DNA of 64,000 bases from a virus, in IMG/VR virus record IMGVR_UViG_3300011113_000664, positions 106,057 to 170,056 of that record, one strand, 5' to 3'. The notes beneath the pieces were generated by a model, which made no database searches, was not told the DNA's origin, and was given only the letters and a program-made list of their open reading frames with translations. Shown one piece after another: positions 54,461 to 61,157 of the stretch. Both the position numbers and the translations under genes were made by a program. Each line of letters starts with the position of its first letter. The stretch's first letter is position 1.

Positions 54461-55425
54461 AAAAAGCACTTATAACAGGTATTAATGGACAAGATGGGTC
54501 ATATTTAGCAGAATTTCTTTTAGAAAAGGGATATGAAGTTCATGGTACACTAAAAAGAAATTCCGTTTCTGAAAATCAGACATCAAGATTAAATTCTGTA
54601 TATGATAAATTAATTTTACATTATGCTGATATGACTGATTTAGCATCACTTATTACAGTAATTAATAAAATTAAACCTGATGAGGTTTATAATTTAGCAG
54701 CACAATCACATGTTAGAATTAGTTTTGACCAACCAATTTATACGGCAAATGTTACAGGTGTTGGTACATTAAATTTATTAGAAGCGGTTAAAAATATTAA
54801 TCCCGATATAAAAATTTATCAAGCATCCTCATCCGAAATGTTTGGAAATTCAATTGATGATGATGGGTTTCAAAGAGAAACCACTTGCATGAATCCAGTA
54901 TCGCCATATGGTTGTGCTAAAGTTTTTTCATATAATATTACTAGGAATTATAGAAATTCTTACGGAATGAAAATTTGGAATGGAATCCTTTTCAATCATG
55001 AATCACCAAGGAGAGGTACTAATTTTGTAACAAATAAAGTTGCAAAAGCAGCAGTTAGAATTAAACTAGGGCTTCAAGATAAACTTTATTTAGGTAATTT
55101 AGAAGCAACAAGAGATTGGGGTCATGCCAAAGATTATGTTGCAGCAATGTGGTTAATGCTTCAATCTGAAAAACCCGATGATTATGTTTGTGCAACAGGG
55201 ATATCACACTCTGTAAGAGAACTTTGTGAGTATGTTTTTTCAAAACTTGGTTTAGATTACAAAGATTTTGTTTTACAAGATTCAAAACATTTAAGACCGG
55301 AAGAATTAAATCAACTTAAGGGTGACCCAAGTAAACTTGTAAATAAATTAGGGTGGAAACATGAATATACTTTTGAATCCATGCTTGATGAAATGATTGA
55401 TTATTGGTTGAATTTTTATTCATAA
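54457..55425 (+). CDS. gmd: GDP-mannose 4,6-dehydratase
   Basis: 322 residues. ALITGINGQDGSYLAEFLLE is the Gmd-specific NAD loop. YQASSSEMFGN, then SPYGCAKVFSYN (catalytic Y-x-x-x-K), FNHESPRRGTNFVTNK, DWGHAKDYVAAMW and FRPEEL-like HLRPEELNQLKGD follow as in known Gmd enzymes. It converts GDP-mannose to GDP-4-keto-6-deoxymannose, precursor of GDP-fucose, GDP-rhamnose, GDP-perosamine and others. This fits the fucosyltransferase-like genes and the aminotransferase in the cluster. Last gene of the glycan run. Confidence 0.95.
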   Translation: MKKALITGINGQDGSYLAEFLLEKGYEVHGTLKRNSVSENQTSRLNSVYDKLILHYADMTDLASLITVINKIKPDEVYNLAAQSHVRISFDQPIYTANVTGVGTLNLLEAVKNINPDIKIYQASSSEMFGNSIDDDGFQRETTCMNPVSPYGCAKVFSYNITRNYRNSYGMKIWNGILFNHESPRRGTNFVTNKVAKAAVRIKLGLQDKLYLGNLEATRDWGHAKDYVAAMWLMLQSEKPDDYVCATGISHSVRELCEYVFSKLGLDYKDFVLQDSKHLRPEELNQLKGDPSKLVNKLGWKHEYTFESMLDEMIDYWLNFYS

Positions 55426-55431
55426 ATATTT

Positions 55432-55439
55432 TATATTTG
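55432..55439 (+). promoter_or_regulatory. TAnnTTTG box 4 nt before the split nuclease gene
   Basis: TATATTTG then AAGT then the ATG at 55444. A TTG lies 21 nt upstream (55408-55410), near the place of a -33 element. Identical in layout to the box at 61146, which lies upstream of the gene region carrying the second half of the split protein. Confidence 0.45.
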
Positions 55440-55443
55440 AAGT

Positions 55444-56781
55444 ATGATTGATAAAATTGCACATCTCGCTGATGTCCATTTCCAAAATAATTTGGATAGA
55501 TTAGCAGAACAAAAACATATTTCAAATCTGACAATTGAATCACTTAAAAAAGATAACCCTGATTTAATTGTAATTGCAGGAGACTTATTTCATAATTATG
55601 TAAAACCATTCAATGAAATCAATGTTATTGCAGGTGATTTCTTAAATTCTTGTGCTATGATAGCACCTGTTGTGATTATTGATGGTAATCACGATATAAT
55701 GAAATCAAATCTCAATAGAATGTCATCTATTAAGATGCTTGTTGAGATTATTAACAATCCTAATATACACTACTATGACTCAACAGGTTTTTTTGAACTT
55801 GATAATATTGTTTTCGCTACTTGGTATCACCCTGATAGAAAATCCCCTTGGCTTGAATTCAATGAAGAAGAGCGCAATAATAATAAGTATTATATTGACC
55901 TTTTCCATGACCCAATTAATGGATGCTATCTCCAAAATGGACAGCTTCATACCGATAGCAATCTTGTTTCTCTTGCTGATTTTAAAGGTGATATTGTAAT
56001 GGCAGGAGATATACATCTCCAACAATCATATCAAAAAAATGGAAAAGAGTTTTTTGCTTACCCATCGTCATTATATTGTACCAATTATGGCGAAGGTGAT
56101 AATGCTTTTCATGGTTATCTTTTATGGGATATTAAAACAAAGACTTTTGAAAAGAAAGAAATAATATCAGATTATAAATACTTTAATATTTATATAAATG
56201 AAGATTATGATTATGAAAATCTTAATATTGAACTTGAAAATGTTGGAAAATATAATCATCTTAAAATTCATTGGATGGACCAATACTCAACATTTACCAA
56301 TGAGAATAAACAAAAGATAAAAAAGTATTTAGAGTCTAACTATGGTGAATTTGTCACCATTAAATTTGACAAATCAAAGATTTTAAATAAATCTTTAAAG
56401 ATTAAAGAATTTGATGAAACCATTGATTTAAATAATGATGATAGTGTAAGACAAGAATTTATAAATTTTTTGAAAGCTAAAAATCATCAAGAAGATTTTA
56501 TAAAAGATGTTTTAGCACTTGATAATGAAATATCATCTTTAATTGAAAAGGATGTAGAGAATCAATTCTATGATTGGAAAGTAAAAAAGATTGTTCTTGA
56601 TAACTTTAAATCACATGGTGAAAGATATGAACTTGATTTAACAGATAAGAATGGAATTATTCAAATCTATGGAGAAAATCAAGTTGGAAAATGTGTTCAT
56701 CCTGAAACAAAAATCAACATTAGATTCAATAAAGAAGAAATAATTGCAAAACTTGGATATTTACCTGAATTTTTAAAATAA
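55444..56781 (+). CDS. SbcD/gp47-like nuclease fused to start of SbcC/gp46 ATPase, ending in N-intein
   Basis: 445 residues. Residues 1-~340 are an Mre11/SbcD-type phosphoesterase: HLADVHF (D10, H12), IAGDLFHNY, DGNHD at ~80 and MAGDIHLQQ at ~185. From ~378 the ATPase head of SbcC/Rad50/gp46 begins: KKIVLDNFKSHGERYELDL, then IIQIYGENQVGK ending at residue 416, the first seven residues of Walker A. Residue 417 is Cys, and the last 29 residues are an N-intein (CVHPETKINIRF block A). The stop overlaps the next start (TAATG). Splicing with the protein starting at 61705 would rebuild a gp47-gp46 fusion that resects DNA ends for recombination. Alone it lacks a working ATPase. Confidence 0.9.
   Translation: MIDKIAHLADVHFQNNLDRLAEQKHISNLTIESLKKDNPDLIVIAGDLFHNYVKPFNEINVIAGDFLNSCAMIAPVVIIDGNHDIMKSNLNRMSSIKMLVEIINNPNIHYYDSTGFFELDNIVFATWYHPDRKSPWLEFNEEERNNNKYYIDLFHDPINGCYLQNGQLHTDSNLVSLADFKGDIVMAGDIHLQQSYQKNGKEFFAYPSSLYCTNYGEGDNAFHGYLLWDIKTKTFEKKEIISDYKYFNIYINEDYDYENLNIELENVGKYNHLKIHWMDQYSTFTNENKQKIKKYLESNYGEFVTIKFDKSKILNKSLKIKEFDETIDLNNDDSVRQEFINFLKAKNHQEDFIKDVLALDNEISSLIEKDVENQFYDWKVKKIVLDNFKSHGERYELDLTDKNGIIQIYGENQVGKCVHPETKINIRFNKEEIIAKLGYLPEFLK
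56692..56778 (+). other. Split intein, N-terminal part (29 residues)
   Basis: Starts with Cys directly after the P-loop Lys: CVHPETKINIRFNKEEIIAK, then nine more residues and stop. C-x-x-P-x-T-K-I is intein block A. The N-part is far shorter than the ~100 residues of usual split inteins such as DnaE, and is like the atypical phage split inteins with ~25-residue N-parts. Splice junction: ...GENQVGK | C. Confidence 0.9.
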
Positions 56782-57887
56782 TGGACAAAACCGTATTACT
56801 TACAATCATTTTTGGTGGCGCATTAGTTTACTTCAAACAATTCTTTATTTTTGTTTTAACAACTTTAAGAGATAGTGTTATCTGTTCAATGAAAATTGAA
56901 GAAAGTTCTTTTTTCTTTTATTCCTTTCAAAACTTTATTTTAACCGAAAAACAGAACTCAGTTAAAAATCTTTATTATAGAACATTTTTCGATGGTTGGA
57001 TTGCAGGAGAAGATAATGCTAATGTAAATATGTTTTATAACTCAGGATTTGTTTACATCAAATTTAAAGGTAATAGATTCTTAGTTTTAAAAAATGCTGA
57101 AAACATTCAAAATAGTATCACACCCTATAAAAATAGTAAACATATGTTTATGATTTTTTGTAGAAATAAGTCTGTTTTAAAAGAATTATTAGATTATGTC
57201 GATGTAACATATGGTAATAAATACATAAAATACTTTTATAATTTTAATGGTGAAATAAAATGTGCAGGTAGAGTAATAAATAAAACTTTTGATAATATTT
57301 ATCTTGATAATAATATATCTGAGTTTCTTAAAAATGATTTAGATAGATTTAACTCAACAAAAGAAAAGTATGATAAGTATGGAATTAGATATAAACGAAC
57401 ATATCTTTTTTATGGTCCTCCAGGAACAGGTAAATCATCACTGTCTTTAGGTATATCTAATTATACTAAAAGAGATATATTATCAATTAACTTATCTAAA
57501 GATATGACAGATGCAAATCTTATTGCTTTGATTTCTGATAGACCAAAAAAATCAATTGTTTTATTTGAAGATATTGATTGTTTATTGGAGGATATTAATA
57601 GAAAAAAAGAAGAAAAGAAAGAATCTGAAATTAAAATTTCACTTTCTTGTATTTTAAACGTATTAGATGGTATATATACACCTAATGATGTTATATTCAT
57701 AATAACCACTAATGAACTTGATAAAATTGATGATGCTATTAAAAGAAAAGGTAGAACCGATGTTTTAATGGAGATTAAAAAACCAAGTGAAAATTTAATT
57801 GAAGACTTAAAAATAAAATTTAATATAGATAACAATAAAACTTTTGATAATATATCAGAACTCCACGAAGAATTACTAAATTTATGA
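56781..57887 (+). CDS. BCS1-like AAA ATPase
   Basis: 368 residues. An N-terminal membrane segment (LLTIIFGGALVYFKQFFIF) is followed by a BCS1-N-like beta region (residues ~35-180), then an AAA core with Walker A LFYGPPGTGKSSLSL at ~208-222, Walker B SIVLFEDIDCLLED at ~255 and TTNELDKIDDAIKRKGRTD (sensor and arginine finger region). In mitochondria BCS1 translocates folded proteins; bacterial and phage relatives have unknown roles. It starts inside the stop codon of the split nuclease gene, so the two are co-translated. First of seven genes between the intein halves. Confidence 0.8.
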   Translation: MDKTVLLTIIFGGALVYFKQFFIFVLTTLRDSVICSMKIEESSFFFYSFQNFILTEKQNSVKNLYYRTFFDGWIAGEDNANVNMFYNSGFVYIKFKGNRFLVLKNAENIQNSITPYKNSKHMFMIFCRNKSVLKELLDYVDVTYGNKYIKYFYNFNGEIKCAGRVINKTFDNIYLDNNISEFLKNDLDRFNSTKEKYDKYGIRYKRTYLFYGPPGTGKSSLSLGISNYTKRDILSINLSKDMTDANLIALISDRPKKSIVLFEDIDCLLEDINRKKEEKKESEIKISLSCILNVLDGIYTPNDVIFIITTNELDKIDDAIKRKGRTDVLMEIKKPSENLIEDLKIKFNIDNNKTFDNISELHEELLNL

Positions 57888-58126
57888 CAACAAACATAAC
57901 AAACGAAAACGGACTCATTAAAGCAACCTATGATTCATCCAACATTGCATCATCAACCTATGATACCACAAACTATACATTACATATTACATTTGTAAAA
58001 GGAAACTTAGTGTATAAGTATGATAATGTAAATCCTGAAGATTACAATCAACTACAAAGTGCTGAATCCACAGGAAAAGCATTCATTGACTCTATTAAAA
58101 ATAAATATACAGGAGAAAAAGTTTAA
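57884..58126 (+). CDS. KTSC-domain protein
   Basis: 80 residues. SSNIASSTYDTTNYTLHITF, GNLVYKYDNVNPEDYNQL and STGKAFIDSIKNKYTGEKV reproduce the KTSC pattern: a short Ser-x-x-Y-D start, an F-x-x-G strand, Y-x-Y, and a closing 'S-x-G-k-f...I-k-x-k-Y'. KTSC domains are small, found alone or beside lysyl-tRNA synthetase and phage genes, with possible nucleic-acid-binding function. It overlaps the AAA gene by 4 nt and shares its stop (TTAA) with the convergent gp53-like gene. Confidence 0.82.
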   Translation: MTTNITNENGLIKATYDSSNIASSTYDTTNYTLHITFVKGNLVYKYDNVNPEDYNQLQSAESTGKAFIDSIKNKYTGEKV

Positions 58127-58425
58127 AAACTTTTGCTCACCTCTATTCTATCTCTTATAGCATTTATAAGATATTGCTTTGGCATTGGTACTCTTATAAT
58201 ATTTCCAACCTCAATATCACCTTCAGACAAATATTGAGGATTTGCAAGCAATATAAATCTACCAAATGCAGCATTATTATAATAAGTGTATGCTAACCTA
58301 TCTAAGCGATTACCAACATTCCATTCAACATAAACATCATTTGGTGATTCTTGTATTTTAAAGAACGGTAATGGTGCAAACGTGTTATCTGTTATGAAAT
58401 CGGAGTAAATATTAAATTCATCCAT
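58123..58425 (-). CDS. Baseplate wedge gp53-like LysM protein
   Basis: 100 residues. YVEWNVGNRLDRLAYTYYNN, then FGRFILLANPQY and EVGNIIRVPMP form a LysM-type unit of the sort present in T4 gp53 and in tail 'protein X'. Gp53 joins neighbouring baseplate wedges. This structural gene has a late-type palindromic motif upstream and lies on the opposite strand from the two flanking plus-strand genes, so it was probably inserted here by rearrangement. Gp53 in T4 is larger (~196), so this is a minimal version. Confidence 0.7.
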   Translation of the reverse strand: MDEFNIYSDFITDNTFAPLPFFKIQESPNDVYVEWNVGNRLDRLAYTYYNNAAFGRFILLANPQYLSEGDIEVGNIIRVPMPKQYLINAIRDRIEVSKSF

Positions 58426-58431
58426 TATAAT

Positions 58432-58448
58432 CTATTTACTTTAAATAG
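58432..58448 (-). promoter_or_regulatory. Palindromic CTATTTA-type motif before gp53-like gene
   Basis: On the minus strand: CTATTTAAAGTAAATAG, two CTATTTA halves around three bases, nearly the form of the 15397 palindrome. It ends about 6 nt before the ATG at 58425 and overlaps the end of the sigma gene. This variant is less certain than the CTATTTATA copies. Confidence 0.35.
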
Positions 58449-59238
58449 ATAAATAATCATCCTTTAATTTTTTATAAACCAATTTAAAAGATTTAAGAGA
58501 TTTTTTAATATCCTGTTTTTTATATTTGTTATTTGTGATTTCACAAATCATATCAATAACCCTATTATTGATAAAGAATAAACTCATTTTTGATTCGGTT
58601 GGTTCATTAATGTATTTAAAATTTTCAATGATTGAAATTAATGAATAACCAACATTAACATCAATTTCTTTTAAAGTTTTGTCTGATTCTATTTTGTTTT
58701 TAATTTCAGTACATAGACCAAAAAATACGATTTTTATATAATTATTATCACTATCTTCATCAAGATTTTCATTTATCTGATAAGATAAGGATAAATCCCT
58801 TTCAAATAAATCTATATTTTCCACAACATCATCACTACTTTTATCTTGATTAAAGTTTCTTTCTGAAATATGTTTTGCTTCATTTTTACAAATTGTAGAG
58901 AAGTAGGAAAATGCCTTTGATTTAACACCCTTTTTATTAATCTTTTCAGGATTAAACATGTGAAGATTATTGAAGGCAAAAATCAAAAGGTCATTTTCCA
59001 TATCCTCTATTGTGTAACGCTTTGAAAAATAAAGAAAATAGGATTTAGCAGTAAAATAAGCAAGTTTTTTAAGAGCCTTATGGATTTCCTTTTCATAAAT
59101 TTGATTTTTTTCATCCAATGAGTAGTCAGGGCTATTATATCTAATAATAGCCTTTTCTGTTGCATCGGTAAAATATTCCTTTACAGACCCCGGCTTTGCT
59201 TTCCTGCCTCGCCTACCTTTTTTTACTTCCTCAGACAT
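58441..59238 (-). CDS. Late sigma factor, gp55-like
   Basis: 265 residues, a little longer than T4 gp55 (185). A basic start (KKGRRGRKAKPGSVKEYF) precedes a sigma region 2 of about residues 50-130: KLAYFTAKSYFLYFSKRYTI, EDMENDLLIFAFNNLHMFNP and KAFSYFSTICKNEAKHISER. There is no clear region 4, as in gp55. Gp55 directs host RNA polymerase to the T4 late promoter TATAAATA. The CTATTTATA motifs in this window are candidates for its target. The gene is on the minus strand between the two intein halves, next to a glycosyltransferase. Confidence 0.72.
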   Translation of the reverse strand: MSEEVKKGRRGRKAKPGSVKEYFTDATEKAIIRYNSPDYSLDEKNQIYEKEIHKALKKLAYFTAKSYFLYFSKRYTIEDMENDLLIFAFNNLHMFNPEKINKKGVKSKAFSYFSTICKNEAKHISERNFNQDKSSDDVVENIDLFERDLSLSYQINENLDEDSDNNYIKIVFFGLCTEIKNKIESDKTLKEIDVNVGYSLISIIENFKYINEPTESKMSLFFINNRVIDMICEITNNKYKKQDIKKSLKSFKLVYKKLKDDYLSI

Positions 59239-59240
59239 TA

Positions 59241-60044
59241 TTAAATAATCGGTGCTTCTTGCTTCTTTGCATATGCTTTATTTCTATCATGAGGCCAAAC
59301 ATATTCTTTTTTAGCAAGATTCCACCAAAAAGTAACCTCATCTGCTTCCATCTTTGTTTGTTCATTTAAGTAAGAATTTTCTCTACCGAATTTTCTTAAA
59401 TAACCAATTTTAGGAATGGTATAGGTAATACCATCAATATTGGTAAATCGCATCAAAAATTCATAAACAAAACTAAGTTTGATGGATGGTTTTAAAGCAC
59501 CCGATTCTTCAAATTTTTCTTTTCTAATTGCTGCACCGCTAATTGAAACAAGATTATAATTCATCAATGTTTCCATAGTCAAATAACCATGTCTATCATT
59601 TGTTAAATCCTTTGCCCAATTAACTTCATTGATATAACGATGAATCTTTTTATCTAATGTGGTATCCGCAATAATTGGAAGAAACATATCCACATTTGAC
59701 ATTTCTTCCATATGATTTGAAAGATTTTCAAAATAGAACGGAGTTAATTCATCATCAAAATCCAAAACCATAAAGAATGAAGTCTTAACTTCTTCTACAG
59801 CTTTATTAATTTGAGATTGGATATTATCAGATGATTCATCATTAATAACAAATCTTACCTTTCTTTCAGTTTTAATTTCTTTTTTAGTTTCTGTCGTTGT
59901 AACAATTACTACCTCTTTAGGTGCATAACCATTTTTTTGATTAAAGACAGATTCTAATGCTTCTGAAAATAATTGTGTTTCCGCTTCATTTTCAAATTTA
60001 TGAATTGGAATAATTACGGTTAAATCTAAAATATTATTTTTCAT
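59241..60044 (-). CDS. GT2-type glycosyltransferase
   Basis: 267 residues. LTVIIPIHKFENEAETQLFS, VVIVTTTETKKEI, RFVINDESSDNIQSQINKAV and FFMVLDFDDELTPFYFENLS give the GT-A fold with a 'D-F-D-D' metal site. It overlaps its partner at 60034 by 11 nt, so the two are made together as a separate glycan unit away from the main cluster. Donor unknown. Confidence 0.8.
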   Translation of the reverse strand: MKNNILDLTVIIPIHKFENEAETQLFSEALESVFNQKNGYAPKEVVIVTTTETKKEIKTERKVRFVINDESSDNIQSQINKAVEEVKTSFFMVLDFDDELTPFYFENLSNHMEEMSNVDMFLPIIADTTLDKKIHRYINEVNWAKDLTNDRHGYLTMETLMNYNLVSISGAAIRKEKFEESGALKPSIKLSFVYEFLMRFTNIDGITYTIPKIGYLRKFGRENSYLNEQTKMEADEVTFWWNLAKKEYVWPHDRNKAYAKKQEAPII

Positions 60045-61107
60045 TTTCTATTACTTGTTTAATTAAATTTTTTCTATTTTCAAAAATGTTTGAAAAAGCT
60101 TGAATTAGTGTTTTTTCATGATTTTCAACTGTATATTCAGATGAAATTTTTTCCATGTTTTGATAAACAACTTCAGGTACATTATCAACCATCCATTCTT
60201 TAACAACAACACCAAGCTGTTCAGCAAGGATTTCAAGTGAATTTGACCAAACTGCTGTGTTATCTACCTTTAAATAATCTTTTTCAAGTTCAGGAATCAT
60301 ACCAATAATTACAGCACCGCTTTTCATTGCTTCCAAAGGAAGTGTACCAAATCCTGCATCTTTATCAAGCCAAAGCAAAACAGGAATTTCACCCATTTTT
60401 TCAGCAAGTTGCTCTCTTGTAATAAAAGGTTCAGCACCTTGCATTCTTTCAAACAATACCCAAGAAAGTTCAGGATATTTCATAAAGAAAATTTTAGATA
60501 ATCTTTTAATATCAGACTCACTTCTTGAAAAATACATAATAATTGGCTTTTTAATTTTCTTTGGTTTAAAATAATCAGGAATACCAATTTTATATGTTTC
60601 AATATTGTAATTTACCCTTGAATTTCTTTGAATAAATTCTTTTAGTTGTTCAGAAGTTGTAAGAATGGTATTAAAACCCCATGCTGCCCAAGTATGATTC
60701 GGTGGAAGTGAATCAAGCATATATGTTTGTGATTGACAAAGAACAATTCTTTCGCATTGAATTTTAGCATCAAAAATCTGATGCATAACATTCACAAAGA
60801 ATTCAGGTACAATCAATACATCAGTTGGTGCTACATTAATGTTGTCTTTCTTCGGTGAAAGATGTGGAACATTTCTCAAATCTTCTGATAAATAAGAAGG
60901 AATTTTGAATTCAGCTTCTTTTTCATCCTCCCCTGTAATAAGGAAAGCATTGTAATTATTTTTTCTTAAAAAATAACAAATATTATATATCTCTTCTACA
61001 GCCATTGAATATACATTCTCAGGAATAGAAGGAACATATAAATAAATGTTGAAATTATTTGCTTCAACATTTGATAACAGTTCTTTTAATTTTTCTACTT
61101 TATCCAT
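60034..61107 (-). CDS. GT-B glycosyltransferase, paralogue of 38690 gene
   Basis: 357 residues. NIYLYVPSIPENVYSMAVEE and DVLIVPEFFVNVMHQIFDA resemble the protein at 38690 (DLLVIPEGFGN), and AGFGTLPLEAMKSGAVIIGM is the shared donor-domain motif. CQSQTYMLDSLPPN matches AQSWIYIYTSMPQP there. The gene is read from a TTTTGTCGTATTTTAA motif identical to that before the glycosyltransferase at 16222. It could modify the phage DNA, virion or host glycans; unknown. Confidence 0.75.
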   Translation of the reverse strand: MDKVEKLKELLSNVEANNFNIYLYVPSIPENVYSMAVEEIYNICYFLRKNNYNAFLITGEDEKEAEFKIPSYLSEDLRNVPHLSPKKDNINVAPTDVLIVPEFFVNVMHQIFDAKIQCERIVLCQSQTYMLDSLPPNHTWAAWGFNTILTTSEQLKEFIQRNSRVNYNIETYKIGIPDYFKPKKIKKPIIMYFSRSESDIKRLSKIFFMKYPELSWVLFERMQGAEPFITREQLAEKMGEIPVLLWLDKDAGFGTLPLEAMKSGAVIIGMIPELEKDYLKVDNTAVWSNSLEILAEQLGVVVKEWMVDNVPEVVYQNMEKISSEYTVENHEKTLIQAFSNIFENRKNLIKQVIENEK

Positions 61108-61124
61108 TTTTTATTGATTTTTAA

Positions 61125-61140
61125 TTAAAATACGACAAAA
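61125..61140 (-). promoter_or_regulatory. Shared upstream motif TTTTGTCGTATTTTAA, copy 3
   Basis: All 16 bases are identical to 17643-17658, in the same orientation relative to the gene starting at 61107 and at similar distance. The divergent plus-strand gene at 61158 has a TAnnTTTG box at 61146-61153, so this 50-nt gap probably holds two back-to-back promoters. Confidence 0.4.
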
Positions 61141-61145
61141 TATTT

Positions 61146-61153
61146 TATATTTG
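61146..61153 (+). promoter_or_regulatory. TAnnTTTG box 4 nt before start codon
   Basis: TATATTTG then GGTT then the ATG at 61158. Same layout as at 55432. It would drive the HAD-like gene and, by overlap, the C-intein/ATPase gene. Confidence 0.45.
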
Positions 61154-61157
61154 GGTT

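Noticed and set aside
56692-56781. Reading the end of the nuclease gene as a simple truncation or frameshift
   Set aside because: The 29 residues after the P-loop Lys begin with the intein block A pattern, and a matching C-intein with the right +1 Ser occurs at 61705.
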